The translations under genes were made by a program, and so were the position numbers. Shown one piece after another: positions 45,800 through 57,901 of a stretch of DNA of 64,000 bases. Within the stretch, counting starts at the first letter, position 1. Each line of letters begins with the position of its first letter. The notes below the pieces were generated by a model that was not told the DNA's origin, searched no databases, and saw nothing but the letters and a program-made list of their open reading frames with translations. Source of the stretch: Gnetum montanum (Eukaryota; Streptophyta; Gnetopsida; Gnetales; Gnetaceae); NCBI GenBank assembly GCA_015680685.1, contig MNCI01017854.1, forward strand, positions 1 to 64,000, written 5' to 3'.

Positions 45800-48000
45800 T
45801 AATATCCATACCTTCTAGGTTTTGAGTAGTAAATTCATATGGATGATGCAACATATTTATTTGTAAAGCCTACATGAAAAGATAAGTTAATGAAAAAAAT
45901 AATTCTTACATTTTCCTAGCAATATTAGCAAAAGAAATTTTGCTAGTACACAAAGAAATTCAAATAGGATAGTATTGCTATGGTTGGTAGAGCTGCTTAT
46001 AGTTGCCTTGAGGTAAGGTAACCTCCTAGATAATTTCCTTTTGGTGAATTCTAGATTTAAGGCATGAACCATAGATTCCTTAAGGTGTGAAAAAACTAGA
46101 GAACATCCCTTAATATTCTCATATTAACATACACCAAATCCTTCATCATTTGAATTAGAGTTGGTAGCCTCTTCTATTGCTATTATTTTTTCCTTTGACT
46201 AGTAGTAGTTCTTTCTTGCATCCTTTTTTCTTCCTCCTATCCTTGTCTCTAGTTCTACCTTAGTTTTTCTTTTCCTCCATATTTTCCAATATTGTTTAAA
46301 ATTTTTCATCAAATGAGTTCTAGAATTTGTCAACCTTTGCCAAAATTTCAATTATCAACTTTTGGATTAACAAGGTTTTTCTTTGAACCACCTCTTCTAA
46401 TGATGCCTATTTTTCTAGTTCATAGACATGAATATATTTTTTATGGAGGGATATCTATTATATTCCTAAGCACACTCTCTTTATTAATTCTCATTCCTTC
46501 TTTGCTACCTAATCAATCACCCTCTGAATTTGATGGGCTCTCATGTTTCAAAGTCTTCCTTGAGCATAGACTGCAAGAGTTTTCCTTATCTTGCTTTGAG
46601 TTCATTTATAACGTGACACATTTATTCTCTCTAAGAGAAGGAACTACCTAGGCATCAATGTAATAGTGAGTAATACCTACACAAGGATTTATTAAGGGAC
46701 TCATGATTTCCTTACCTTCATCGCTAGATCTACTTCCTTAAATTGGACAATTTTTAGTACATCTAATATTTTTCATGAAAAATTTTCAACATTCTACTCC
46801 ATATTTTGACAGATTTTAGTTCTAAGGACTAGTAACAACTTTATGCTTCCTTGATGAGTGTCTTAGGAAATAATTTTAGCTTTTGCCATTCATTCTCTAC
46901 ATTTTTCAAAACACAAGCATCATGAATGGCTTGTAAAATGGTGTTGTGGATCAACATTATAGCCTTCCTTGAACTTATGAATGTTATTCATGTTTAATTA
47001 TTTGATCCAACTATTCTTCTAATGCCTAGTACGAATGTAGAATACCTCCCTAATGTTAATTATATTGGAAGTAGCAAGTAAGAATTCATCATAATTATCT
47101 TTGTTCTCATGGTATTTGTTATGACCATGCCCCCTTCTATGCTGCCTACTATGGCTTCTTTCAACTCTATATCATGTTTCTTGATTGTGTCTACCATCTC
47201 TTTCTCCATTCCTAAGATGGTCTCTTTGATCACCTCTACTAAATCGTTTTCCACTAACTCTTCTTTCTAAGTCACATTCATCCTCATCAGAGTTGGACAA
47301 CAATGATCATGAGGAAGATGAACAATTAAGAGTTTTCAACTTGCCCTTCTTTGATGAAGCCTTTGATCATCTCAACTTAGTCTAATAGAAAATCTAGGCC
47401 TAGAGGTCCTTCTTATGTTGGTTCTTTTCATCCTTTTTTCTTGGTTGCTAGCCAAGGTCAAATACAACCATATATTTTTCATGTCATTTGCAATAGGGAT
47501 TAGAGGATTTTGGTGATGAGATCTACCTAGTTAATAATCAGTATCCTCCTTTGTAGATTGCAATGTTAGTGGAATGGTATTCCCTTTCTCCTTAGAGATT
47601 TTATGATATGCTTCCATGAAATGGTTCCTTCAGATTTTGGCTTCAATGGGCTAGTAAGACCTAAACATTCTATCAACTACTTTGTAGTCGCTAGCAACCA
47701 CTTCCAATCCCACTTTCATCAATGTTTCCATAAGCATTAATCAAAATGGGTAGTTAGGTTGTGATACAATATTACCTTTCATGCTTCTTCATTATAAATG
47801 ATGATCCTAATGGAGTATGAAAGTGAAATTTGGATAATATGGATTTAGATGTTGGTAGACTACCTTAAGTTATTAGGGTGTATCATCCTTATTCTTTATT
47901 CTCTTGTTTTTCCTTGTAGAATTGTCAATAGGTGGGGAATTAACATTGTGAGATGAAGATATTTTTCAATTACTTTAGTGTTCTTGAATAGAATAAAATG
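45800..48000 (-). pseudogene. gag: E6 gag fragment
   Basis: Minus-strand pieces resemble the gag of E2 and E5: an N-terminal part around 47900-47300, 47254-47060 (ENDLVEVIKETILGMEKEMV), then near 46985-46850 GYNVDPQHH and ENEWQKLKLFPKTLIKEA. Many stops and frame changes. The plus-strand frame 46292-46651 is the antisense of this gag and is not a gene. Boundaries are approximate. Confidence 0.6.
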
Positions 48001-48082
48001 GTAATTATTTTTATCTGTTAAATCATTAGGGCTCTAAATACAATATTTATATGATTATAGCTATTTAAATTACAAGCATTTC

Positions 48083-48100
48083 TCCCTAACAATGGTGCTA
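48083..48100 (-). other. E6 primer-binding site, tRNA-Asp type
   Basis: Minus-strand TAGCACCATTGTTAGGGA directly inside the LTR at 48102, similar to the other five elements. Confidence 0.65.
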
Positions 48101-48101
48101 A

Positions 48102-48956
48102 TGATGAGTAGTAGAGTAGGCCTTATGTCTAACCATATAGATCACAAACATTTATGTGCAACCTCAGGGAATTTTATGAAATAGATTAGTATGGGTATCC
48201 ATATAATTAGGTAATTGATCATTGATTATTCTCTTTCCAATAATAATTGTATGGGCTAAGTCATATGGTTAAGTACGGTTGATATACATGATGTTGATGT
48301 TAAAGCAACTATGTCTAAAATATTAGTAAACTATTAGAAGATTGAAAATCTAAATTATCTAACCTAGGTATGAAGAATAAATCTAGTCTAGCCTAACCAT
48401 TAAGCATGCATTTCCACCTTACTATACACATCCTATACTTACACTAACGCTTTTGGGATACCAAGTGTTCACTGGTGGACATACCAACTGCACATTACTG
48501 GAATTACTAAATGTTAACATGTTTATGCTCTAAGCTGGTAGTACTCATTAAGTGTAATGAAGGTGTACTAAAATCTAAAATAATTGAATAAATGGATGAA
48601 AATTAAATGAACAATAAAATTAAATTGTAGTCAAAGAAATCATTGAGCTAGTGTAAGTGTTGCAATGAAAATAAACTAATTTTGATCTTATTAACTTCAT
48701 GAAAATGTGTCTAGGTACATAATCAGTTGAATAAGATTCCAAATAATCAACTTAGTTTATGTTGCATATTCTGAATGACAAATTCTAACTTCTATGGAAA
48801 CAAACTACAAAAGCTTTACTATTCTAATGATCAAACAATACCAAAAATGTAGTGGGTGTGTGCATTTATATATTCATTTATTGTCTCAGTGTCAACAAAT
48901 CTTACCCTACATTAATGTTGCTACATTGACGTAATCAACTAAATTATGACTAATCA
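48102..48956 (-). repeat. E6 5' LTR
   Basis: 855 bp, plus-strand TGATGAGTAGTAG to GACTAATCA. Same layout as the other LTRs (CTAACCATATAGATCACAAA near the low end, TTTATATATTC TATA-like region near 48866). More diverged than the rest, consistent with greater age. AAATG (48957-48961) would be its target duplication. The partner copy is not found. Confidence 0.75.
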
Positions 48957-48959
48957 AAA

Positions 48960-49391
48960 TGATATAAGGAATGTTGGAAAAGATGTTCATCTCATCGATA
49001 CTAGCAACATTGTCGAGTACATGCATATCAGTCTTGTCATCATGATAGTATGGTTTATTTATCTTTTTAAATAGCAACATATTATAAACTCATCTCTTAT
49101 TAACTATGAAGTTATACTTCTTTCTCATTTGATCCACTCTTCTCATAACCAAAAAAGATATATTAAGTGGAAGTCTCTTAGCAATCTATGTGACATCTTG
49201 AGGAAAGTTAATCATGTAGCACTTATACTTAATTTGTCCATTCATTGCATGTATAACTTGTAATATGGGATTCATTCTTGCAATCAACATTTCTTTAACC
49301 TTAATTAAATTGACCAAAACAGGAAACTAGGGTCCTTGATTCATGTCATTCTTTTGAAGAAAATCACTTAAACTTATGACCAAAACTATCA
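48960..49391 (-). pseudogene. Helitron helicase-protein remnant
   Basis: The minus strand reads in one frame, with a few stops, as NDMNQGP, VNLIKVKEMLIARMNPILQV, MNGQIKYKCYMINFPQDV, AKRLPLNISFLVMRRVD and INKPYYHDD. This order matches the region near the N-terminus of plant Helitron Rep/helicase proteins (MDPG..P..L..L...EEMLI, YSGHVINLPQDV, LP), from general knowledge of that family. The Rep HUH motif and helicase motifs lie outside the fragment or are gone. E6's LTR abuts it at 48956, so E6 probably inserted into the Helitron. Confidence 0.72.
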
Positions 49392-49600
49392 ACAATACTT
49401 TGTACCTTTTATTAACACTTATTGCATTATTAACCTCTAGTTCTTGTTGAATTAAGTTCTATGCTGAGATACATTTCATTATATAAATTACATGATTGGG
49501 TATTAGAAAACTTCATTATTGTAATGTTAAAACTTTGAATCACCTAAACAATTTGTATAGGTGTCTTTCACATTTTGAGAATAAGTGGAGTAGTATTGAA
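49392..49600. other. No feature recognised
   Basis: AT-rich sequence upstream of the Helitron fragment on the minus strand. It may be more of the same remnant, but no motif is readable. Confidence 0.4.
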
Positions 49601-49773
49601 GATTGCCCTTCCACTATTGTTACAGTAGCATTGGAAAGTTCATGCATTCAATCAAATGNTTGGCATTGTATTGATTCTTGTTTCTAAAATCATCATCTAT
49701 CCTCTCAGCTCATTNGATTGCCCTTCCACTATTGTTACAGTAGCATTGGAAAGTTCATGCATTCAATCAAATG
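49601..49773. other. Two exact 58-bp copies and displaced 55-bp block around n bases
   Basis: 49601-49658 is identical to 49716-49773 (GATTGCCCTTCCACTATTGT and on). Between them, bounded by n at 49659 and 49715, lies 49660-49714, identical to 50301-50355 (TTGGCATTGTATTGATTCTT and on). Exact duplicates in otherwise decayed DNA, each cut by a single n, point to wrongly joined contig ends. The frames at 49496-49687 and 49735-49953 overlap this and should not be trusted. Confidence 0.75.
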
Positions 49774-50640
49774 ATTCCTAACATTGTCATTACCTTCTTT
49801 GGTGTTTCCTTTCATGATACTATATCTATTAATGATCTTTTCATAAGTGTTCTTTGATATTTGTGATCTTGTCGCAGTTGTTCCTTTATGTCCATGATAT
49901 ATGCTAAAAAGCATGTTTGGATGCATTTTTTGTGCACTAAAAGAAATAACCATCTTAGGAAATGTGAAGAAAATATTACATAAAAATAAATAACTTGAAA
50001 AATGTTAGAGAATAAAAACCTACAATTGTTGTTAATGATTTATATTATTTTGATCCATGTAAATGATCATTTTGAAGGATGAATTTTCTGTTGGCGTGAG
50101 TTTATTAAAAACATATACAACTTGAACTATGATAATAAAGTATGTCTAGAAAATAAGGATAAGATTTAGCAATGTAAAAGTTAGAAATGTATAATCATAA
50201 ATTTCATAAATTCAAAATAAAATAACTAGTAGAATGATTATACAACAAAAGAATGAATAGGTTATACTTCTGAATCTCATTGAACTTGTTGTTGTTCTAG
50301 TTGGCATTGTATTGATTCTTGTTTCTAAAATCATCATCTATCCTCTCAGCTCATTGATTTTGGATTTTTACTCTCTATGGTCCATGGTTATCCTTGTCCT
50401 CACTAATGCCCATGGGCACCAATATGGCCTCCATGAATTACATAGTTTGTAAACACTGGCTATTATAGATGATTTTTAATGAGCTGTTACATGGCTCCAT
50501 TATCAAGAATAATTGTAGTAGGATCCATGTTAAGAACAATTTTGTAGTTATCTAAAAGAAAATTGAGAAAGAGTAGAATAACCATGTTATTTGAATTTGT
50601 AAATATGATGATGTGCATATTCAGTTATTCTCATTCCTAA
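49774..50640. other. Unassigned intergenic sequence
   Basis: No retroelement core, RNA gene or conserved frame recognised. A 72-codon minus-strand frame (49953-49735) has no family I recognise and crosses the suspect join. Confidence 0.45.
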
Positions 50641-51098
50641 GTTTGATTTCTCTGTTCAAATTTGATTGTCAGTTTTCCATCATAAAATTAATTTGTCCCA
50701 TCTAAGTGCAAAATTTTCTTCCTTTTCTTTGATTAATTCAAAGTTGTTTCTCATCTAAAATTTAATATTTTTTGTCAAAATATTTTCTAGCCCAAGTTTA
50801 AATTTTGAATTAGGTTTTCTCAGTTAGATTTAGATTTTCTCATTGAAATGTTTTTGCATAAAAGTTTGAATTTTTGAGCCTAAATTCGAATTTTTACATT
50901 AAAATGTCTTCCCACCCAAATTTAAATTTTTAAAATCAAATTTTCTTACCCAAATTTAAGTTTGAATTATTTTTTCACCAAAATATACTTCCATCAAGTT
51001 AGAATCTTGAATTATTTTTTCTTAGTTAGATTTAAATTTTTTTTGTTGGAATGTCTTCTTATCCAAGTTTGAATTTTCGTACCCAAATTTGAATTTTC
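50640..51098. repeat. AT-rich degenerate tandem array, left part
   Basis: Repeated words AAATTTGAATTTTC, AAGTTTGAATTTT and AAAATGTCTTCCCACCCAAA recur every 30-60 bases. The same words resume after E5 at 63004, so the array was interrupted by E5. Confidence 0.7.
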
Positions 51099-51103
51099 AT
51101 GTT
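51099..51103. other. Target-site duplication of E5, left copy (ATGTT)
   Basis: ATGTT precedes the TGATGAGTAGC end and recurs at 63004-63008 after the other LTR end TTCATTA. The array continues across the two sides. Confidence 0.85.
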
Positions 51104-51898
51104 TGATGAGTAGCAAGTACCCCTATGCTCAACGACATAATTCACTAAGTATTCACGCATGATTCGGTTGAATTCTGTGGACTCCTCATCTTTTGGTACA
51201 CTAGCCTCTAGGAAGTGAACTTATCCTAATAGTCATTCGTTGTCTTCCCAACTATACTTGTGATATACAACTCTTTGGTTAAGTGTAATCAAGGCATATG
51301 ATTTTTATTATTTTATGTTTTATGTTCCTGGTGCTTAAAATAGAGAAATGAAGTAATTTAATAGCTAATTTAATCTAACTAATTAATTAATCTCTAACTA
51401 ATCCTAACATAAGTATCTGGTTCCAATTTCCATACACATCCTGAATGCATACAACACTATTGGGCTACCAAGCGTTAAGTGTTTCCAGGATTACCAAGTG
51501 CTATATGTTATTCTTAAAGTGGTTGTACTTATGTGTTTAATCTATTTAGCTTAATTAATTAACCAATTAAAGTCTAGTTTAGCTTAATTAATTGAATAAT
51601 TAATAAAAATAGTAAATGAAAAAATAAATCATTAATCTATTCCAAGTGTTGCAAAGTTTGATCAAAAGGCTCATCTTTATTGCCATTCACATTGGTGTGC
51701 CTAGATACATCAATGCTTGAATAAAGATTCGTACACTAACTCTATGGGCACCTAGAGAAATATTCTAACTCTCAAATGACAAAACTACAAGAGCTCTAAT
51801 GGAGCCCCATAGATGCAACAAACGCTATGTTGATGTAGCCCCGTCAACGAGGTGATGTCAATAAGGGCCCATTGATGCAACACTTTGACATTTCATTA
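51104..51898 (-). repeat. E5 3' LTR
   Basis: 795 bp, 85 bp shorter than the 5' copy. Low end TGATGAGTAGC, high end TTTCATTA (element-sense start TAATGA, where the other families have TGATGA). A minus-strand purine-rich AATTGTGAGGGTA (plus 51899-51911) precedes it. U3 boxes GGGCCC, ATCAATGGGGCC-type at 51810-51890. Confidence 0.87.
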
Positions 51899-52136
51899 TA
51901 CCCTCACAATTGAATGAAAATGTGTTCTTGAGTTCCTTTACAAAATTGGAAAGATATGGAATTGTTGATCGAATCTTTACATAACAAACCATCATAACAA
52001 AATTAAGTGCTCAAGTGTACAAATCAACATCATTACAAAAAACTGGTGGTGTTCATGACAAAAAATTAAACACCATAACATGACTACTTAAAATTGGATA
52101 GAACATCCTCTGATGGCATGAAAAAAGTTATGAAAA

Positions 52137-54962
52137 TTCAATAGTCCCATGTGGTGGAGGCTTTTAAGGTTTTGAAGGACCTTCACCAGCATTGGGCCCA
52201 TGTGGTGGCTAAGGTAGTTGTGGCTATCCTACTATGGCTACTATCTCCCATGGATAGTGAAGGCATCTTGTGATGCCTTCATCTTTTCCTCCTTGCTTTA
52301 GGGATCATTCACAGTCCACATGGCATCATGAATGTGGGCTAGAATGGGGATATCCCATAGATAGGGCATTATTGGAAATAGCACCTTAATGTTGATAAAC
52401 TAGGTAGTGAATTATTTGTGTTCAAAATTGAATGCTATGATTGTGTTTTGCAGCTTCTGGTTGTCATTCATTCTTTTGGCCAGGTTCTTAGTAGCATATT
52501 TGAGATTAGTGTATTTTCCCTTGAGAACCTCGAGTTCAGTGTTTGTCATTACAAGCTTTTTCTTGGTGTCCTTGTGGTGCTTGAACCTGGCCTTGTACAA
52601 TGATTATCTGGCAGTCAATATAGCCAGGTTTGCATACCAGGGATTGATGAGCTCCATGTATTCTATAATTTCTTCTATCTACAACTCCTTTAGATGAATT
52701 TTTGCTTTATTATATTGATCAATCCCATCAATGATGGGTTTCCATAATTTGCATCCATGTTAGAGTTGCTAGAGGATCATGTTCACCTTTGCCTTCACCA
52801 ATTAAATATGTTTCTCATTTACTTCTTTCTAGAGGCCAACCTAGTCTCTACAGTGATCCTTAACTCTCTTGCATTTGAGAGCCTCTAATTTCCAAGTGAC
52901 TACCTCTATTGTAGTCTTTTGGTGAAGGGCATGTGCCTCCTCCATAGGGAGGTTTTTGTTATTAGTTACTAATCTTCTTAACTCTATGTTTGCTCTAGCT
53001 AGTTGCTCTTGCTATAAATGGATAAAATCATATAACTATTATTTATGTGCATCAATGTTTTATAGGTGATGGTTTTTTATGTTTAGATACATATTCTCCT
53101 GGTAGGTCAGATCCAAGGCCTTTTGAATTTTATGTGGGATGGCCTCTACCAAGGATCGATAGAACATTGTTGTCTCCATCACACTCTCAACCCCTTTTAG
53201 CCTAGTGTGACATTGTTCAAGAGCTTCATCTCTTGTCAATGCTAGGTTGAGAAATGTAGGGTTAGTAATGTAAGCTCTTAATTCAAAAACTTCAGTAGCT
53301 AGGCATTCATTCGGCTTGTTGGCTATTTTGAGTTACCCTTTCAAAATAATGTTCTTGCTCTTTTCCTCTAGCAGCTTTGACTAGGTTGTAGTAATACTAT
53401 CCAAAAGATCAAAGACATCTAGAAGTAGTTTCTCAGTTCCTAGTAATTAGTCCAATAGTTGTTGATGTTATGCTACACTTAATCTACTATTTATGATCTT
53501 TGTAGATGTCTATACATCTTTAAGTGTAGTAATGTTTAGTACAGATGTTGCAGCTACATTGAGTGTTTTGGAAATTTTTTCAACAACCATCTCTACTATT
53601 TCTTCTTATCCTTAATGCTACATCACCAGTACTGTTGCCCCATCCCCTTCCTCCAAGCATACCGAGAAGGTTGTGACATTTCTAGAAATCTCTAGGAGTG
53701 GCTATTATTCTGAGAGAGATACCATTACCTCTGTAGCACTAGGATTTGACCTTATGAACAATTAGATTCATTGGATAGAAAAAATGAATTCACCTCATCC
53801 CATCAGGTTGACTATTTGAGCCACCTCATTTAGATGACTCATCACTAGCTGGTACATAGATGGATCTCTACCACTCATGCCCCATTTGTTGCTCTTGCTT
53901 GTTTAAGAGCCATTCTCGGTACTCACACAACCAATTAGATGTTATAGTGACATATGACATAGTTTTCTAAGTGGCACGTGGAGGTGGTGGCTATTGCTCC
54001 TCTTCTTAGATGGTTGTTGTAGGCATTTTATCCTTCATCATCTCTGCCCAATTAGTGATCGAAATGCATAGGATAGAATCATTCATGTAGTGGACTATCC
54101 TTCTCCTTCAACATAGTTTTTTTGATAAGGCATGGAAAGGGGAGTGTCTTCCTTCTAAATTCATTCTCCTTAAATCATTTCTCTATCTTTAGATAAATCA
54201 TCTATGGAAGGTTTATGGGTAATCTCCCACTCAGAGTAGCACATGCATGGGTAGAAAAATTAGTGTTCTTGTTGGGTCTCATTGTGGGGTTTAGGTAAAA
54301 GGTTGCAATCTTGTAGTGGATTCTTTTTGCTGGTATGAGTGCATTGTACTCCTTATGATCAACACCATAGCACCATTGAACCCATCTCTTTTTGATGTTG
54401 GGATCCACTTGCATTAGAATCTTGATGCAATTCACTCTAGTTTTAGGCAACCCAAGTGCCTTAGTAATGACCTACACCAAGTAGGACACTGAAATATCCT
54501 TCATTTTTTCTGTTGAATCAGCCTACCTATTGTTCCAAAATAAAAAAATCTCTCCCATATACCACTCCCCATTGGAAGTCATAATTGGCCATAGGGGATA
54601 GATATTCAGTTGGTCCTATACCACTTTTGATGCTTGGTCCAAGAAAGAGCAAATGTTTAACTCCTAGAGCACTATTGTTTGGACCTCACTTGACCTAATT
54701 TGACTTAGGCAAGCCTCTGTTAGTGTTACCTCAAGGTTTTCTTATTGAAGTGGTGCCTCATCTCGATGGGAATGTTCCATTGCTGCTTTTAGTTTTGAAA
54801 TTTGACAACTAGATTCCACTTCAGTGTCTTCCCTAAGAGGTCCTATGGCATGGGTTGTAATTGGTTCTTCGTGGGCTTGTTCTTGGCTCATTCCTATTCT
54901 TGGCAATTTTCCCTTGGTTGAGATGATCCTCCTTCCTATGTGTGTTTTCCTTTCAATGCCAT
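52137..54962 (-). pseudogene. E5 ORF3 accessory protein
   Basis: ATG at 54962-54960 (MALKGKHT) directly after GCAG. The N-terminal domain is readable at 54450-54202 (QVDPNIKKRWVQWCYGVDHK, STHACATLSGRLPINLP). The helical region is partly open at 52600-52412 (KKKLVMTNTELEVLKGKYTN, LAKRMNDNQKLQN). The tail near 52370-52150 has DIPILAHIHDAMWTVNDP and a Pro-rich end. It aligns with E2 ORF3 throughout. The plus-strand frames 52407-52697 and 54824-55036 are antisense shadows. Many stops. Function unknown. Confidence 0.75.
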
Positions 54963-55265
54963 CTGCATTTACAAGACATCTGTGGATTAGTAGATATAAT
55001 GTGAACTTTGAATATTTGAATACCTTATCTCAATAGTTAGCTACACTTGGCTATGGTTGGACCATGATAGATAGATTATTTTATTCTTAGTTGATTATTA
55101 ATTTTGTATGATAAGTGTCATTGGAGCTTGTTGGAATGGTTCAACTTCTGTAATTTGGTGTTTAAATGTTGACTTCTTAGTGAAATCTTTGTGGAAGTTA
55201 GAAAAATGGTAGAATATTTTCAATTAAAAATGGCATATTTGTGGGCCCCACAACTAAGAGCTTAC
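54963..55265 (-). other. Probable intron in the ORF3 leader of E5
   Basis: Minus-strand donor AGAG/GTAAGCTCTTA (G at 55265) and acceptor TGTAAATGCAG ending at 54963, directly before ATG. 303 bp, against 307 bp in E2. Leader sequence upstream of the donor (CCTTCTAGA.CCCATAACT) also matches E2. Confidence 0.62.
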
Positions 55266-55404
55266 CTCTAGGAGCTATGGGGTTGAAGAATGGAGTGATT
55301 TGGATAAATTATTATGAAGTTATGGGCTCTAGAAGGTTCTAGACTATAAAAATTTGAAAAACTTCCTTGGCATTTATGAGAAAATGTGAAAATTCTAATA
55401 GGGG

Positions 55405-55510
55405 TCATGCATATTTATAGTATTTTTGCATTGCACCAATGAGGCTACGTATACGAGGCCTTGTATACTAGTGGGCTTTGTCAACCTGCCCCTATTTATA
55501 GGGCCCATAA
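55405..55510 (-). promoter_or_regulatory. E5 internal U3-like promoter before ORF3
   Basis: In minus direction GGGCCC, GGGGCAGG, AAAGCCC, AAGGCCTCG and AGCCTCATTGG boxes (55505-55436) are followed by TATA-like CTATAAATATGC (55420-55409). They resemble the U3 of E5 and E2 LTRs. It lies about 150 bp upstream of the splice donor. Confidence 0.65.
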
Positions 55511-57330
55511 ATAAAATTTTTAAATTTGAATATCTTAAAAAATACAAGGAATTTTTTAATCAATTTAGAGTCCATTGAGTTCTAGAAAAGCCAAGAATAT
55601 GATGAAATCATTGAATAGGATTTTTGAGAGCTCAAAAATTCAAAAAATTGATGAGGAATGTATGAATTAAAGAAGATAGGTAAAGGAGCACATGGTCAGA
55701 AGTAGAAGAGGGATGTACGAAAGATTCTAATTACAAGAATGCCTAAGGATCATGTGCTTAATGAATCCAACCAAGAGATATGCAAGTGGATCCTTCCCAT
55801 AGTAGGCACATGCCTTGTTTGCCCTTGCATAACCTCAAGCTAAGGAGTCCATGGGCCCCATAGGTGATTAATAATTGAATGAAGTTAAGGACTAAAACCC
55901 AAAAACTTCTACCAAAGAATTTAAGTATGTTAGACAAAAACATCAAAAAAGAACATGGACATTGATAGTGAGGTGAGTTTGGATAGCATGGATGGATGAT
56001 GGAGAAGGTGGAATGGAATTCCAAATTAAGGTCATAAGAAGTACCTTATGAATTTGTGTTTAAATGACCTAAGAAGATCCATCCTTAGTTTAGACCAAAA
56101 CTAACCACTTTTAGTGACTTCACTTCACCACTCCAAGGCTAATCCATCTCCTCAAGACACAAGAGTGCTCCCACAAAAAAAAAATCATCATTCCTTAAGA
56201 AGAAGAAAAAAATAAGTAAGAAGTAAGAGAGGACCTTAGTTGGAGGCAATTGTTAGGCATGGGTAACATATCTTTCTAGTCCCATAACCAGTGCTTGTAG
56301 CCCATTTATTTGTCTAAGGGGTGTGCATTGAATTTCCATCATGTTTTATTTTTTCTATTTTGTTTTGTTTTTTTTTTTTGGGAATTTTACCACACCATGT
56401 AAAGACTTATTCAACTTCCTATTATTGGTCAATACGAAACTGTAAGAAGTCTATGAAAACACCTATGTACCCAAGTAGAAGAGTACAAAGAGAATTGAGT
56501 CCCCTTGAAATCACACCCTATTCAAAATTTTGGATCCTTCCCAATTCTAGAAACTACCAAGGTCATAAATTTATTAAAAGCTTATTTAATGAAAGGGATC
56601 TCATACCTCCAAAACAAGGAAAATCATAGAGTTTGTGGATGGGTGTATGTCTTAGACTCACTACCTCTTCCATGAAAAAGAAACCATGTCTTAGCCATTA
56701 GTACAAAATTCAAACATAGAAACTAGACATTAGTAAACAAAATATGAAGCACAAACCACCATTAGCAATAGCTACAACACCACTATGTCCTGTTGGCATA
56801 AAGCACATTTATTAACAAAAATTAGAAAATCACACTAAAATAAGGTAAAATATATAAGAAAGTTTAAAATATTCAAGAAAGATTTAAATGTACTAATGAT
56901 GGCATAAAACAAAAAATGGTGTAAAATAGGAAAACGTTTTAAAAATTAAAAAGGTATAAAATAAATAATTTTAAAAAAATTTCTAAAAAAAAGAATAGAA
57001 AAATTAAGGAGCCATGTATATGATTAGCATGGATAGCCATCTTCCCCATAACTAACTTGGAAGCGGGAGATTCAAAAAATTGAGCATGGTTGCCCATCCT
57101 TTGAGGTGTTTGTTGCATTGGATTGCTTGGGCTCATGGAAAGGCTTTATTTGTTGGATATTGACCAACTACTTGTTTGGGCTTTTAGGTTTGCATATGAT
57201 CATGGCCACAGAAGTAAAGGTTTCATTAATTATATAAGGCCCCTCCCTTAATGTTTGGAATTGGTTTGTTGAGGTACATGTGTTGGATTCCAATAAATAA
57301 CCTTATCTCCTAGTTGAAATTTTACTTTTC
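55511..57330 (-). other. E5 noncoding spacer
   Basis: Holds the conserved block (56250-56284 on plus, GGGTAACATATCTTTCTAGT), a T-rich stretch on plus at 56340-56380 and an A-rich tract at 56860-57000 (T-rich in element sense, just after integrase). Frames 56321-56629 and 55758-56024 are not conserved. Confidence 0.6.
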
Positions 57331-57339
57331 GTATCCTAA

Positions 57340-57901
57340 GATCATGACATTATTTTTTGAATGCCTTATGCACCTCATTCAAGGATAGGCTCACTAATTG
57401 ATTTTTTTCTAGCACATTTAAGTTCAATCTTTCTTTTTGTGCTAGACTTAGGTCAACATCTAGGTCACATGTTATTGAGAGTGTATGGAGCTTAGATTGA
57501 ATTGGAAACATTGGAAGTTTTGTGTACACCAAATTATAAGGAGAGTAGCTAATAGGAAGTTTCCATGTTGATTAGTAGGCCTAAAGGGAATCATTGAGTT
57601 TTGTGCTTCAATCTCTCCTATACTTGCTAATAGTTCTTTTTAGAATCTTTTTGAGCTCCCTGTTAGTCACCTCTGCTTGACTATTAGCTTGGGGATGGTA
57701 GGGTGTTAATTTATGTTCAACCTCTAGGCATTGCATGACTTTTTGAAAAGTAGCACCTTTAAAATGGGTTTCATTGTTAGAAATCAGTGCACGTGGTATC
57801 CTAAACCTATTCACAATATTTTGTTGTACAAATTGAGCAACAATGGATGATGTGCAGTCAAATTGAGCAACAAAGAGGTTTACCTTGATCCCTTCTTGCA
57901 A
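57340..57901 (-). pseudogene. pol: E5 integrase, core fragment
   Basis: Begins abruptly at SIVAQFVQQNIVNRF after a deletion, then IPRALISNNETHF (second catalytic Asp changed to Asn), YHPQANSQAEVTNREL (catalytic Glu kept) and ISKYRRD. The next frame has PMFPIQSKLHTLSI, LSLAQKERL and LNEVHKAF. The zinc region and first catalytic Asp are missing, so it cannot be functional. Confidence 0.85.

Larger units (their letters stand above)
45558..48956 (-). mobile_element. E6: truncated older LTR element (LTR plus gag)
   Basis: Minus strand: LTR 48102-48956, primer site and a decayed gag running down to about 45800. No pol or second LTR is visible. E1 ends at 45557 and the sequence on the other side of E1 (below 2093) does not look like pol, so E6 was either truncated before E1 arrived or the region below 45800 is not E6. 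Treated as a fragment. Confidence 0.65.

Noticed and set aside
46292-46651. 119-codon plus-strand open frame
   Set aside because: It is the antisense of the E6 gag region; its composition reflects the AT-rich opposite strand and no motif is recognisable.
52407-52697. 96-codon hydrophobic frame that looks like a membrane protein
   Set aside because: It is antisense to the K/E-rich helical part of E5 ORF3. Reversing Lys/Glu codons gives Phe/Leu/Ser, which mimics membrane segments. The same happens at 22296-22622 and 43326-43595.
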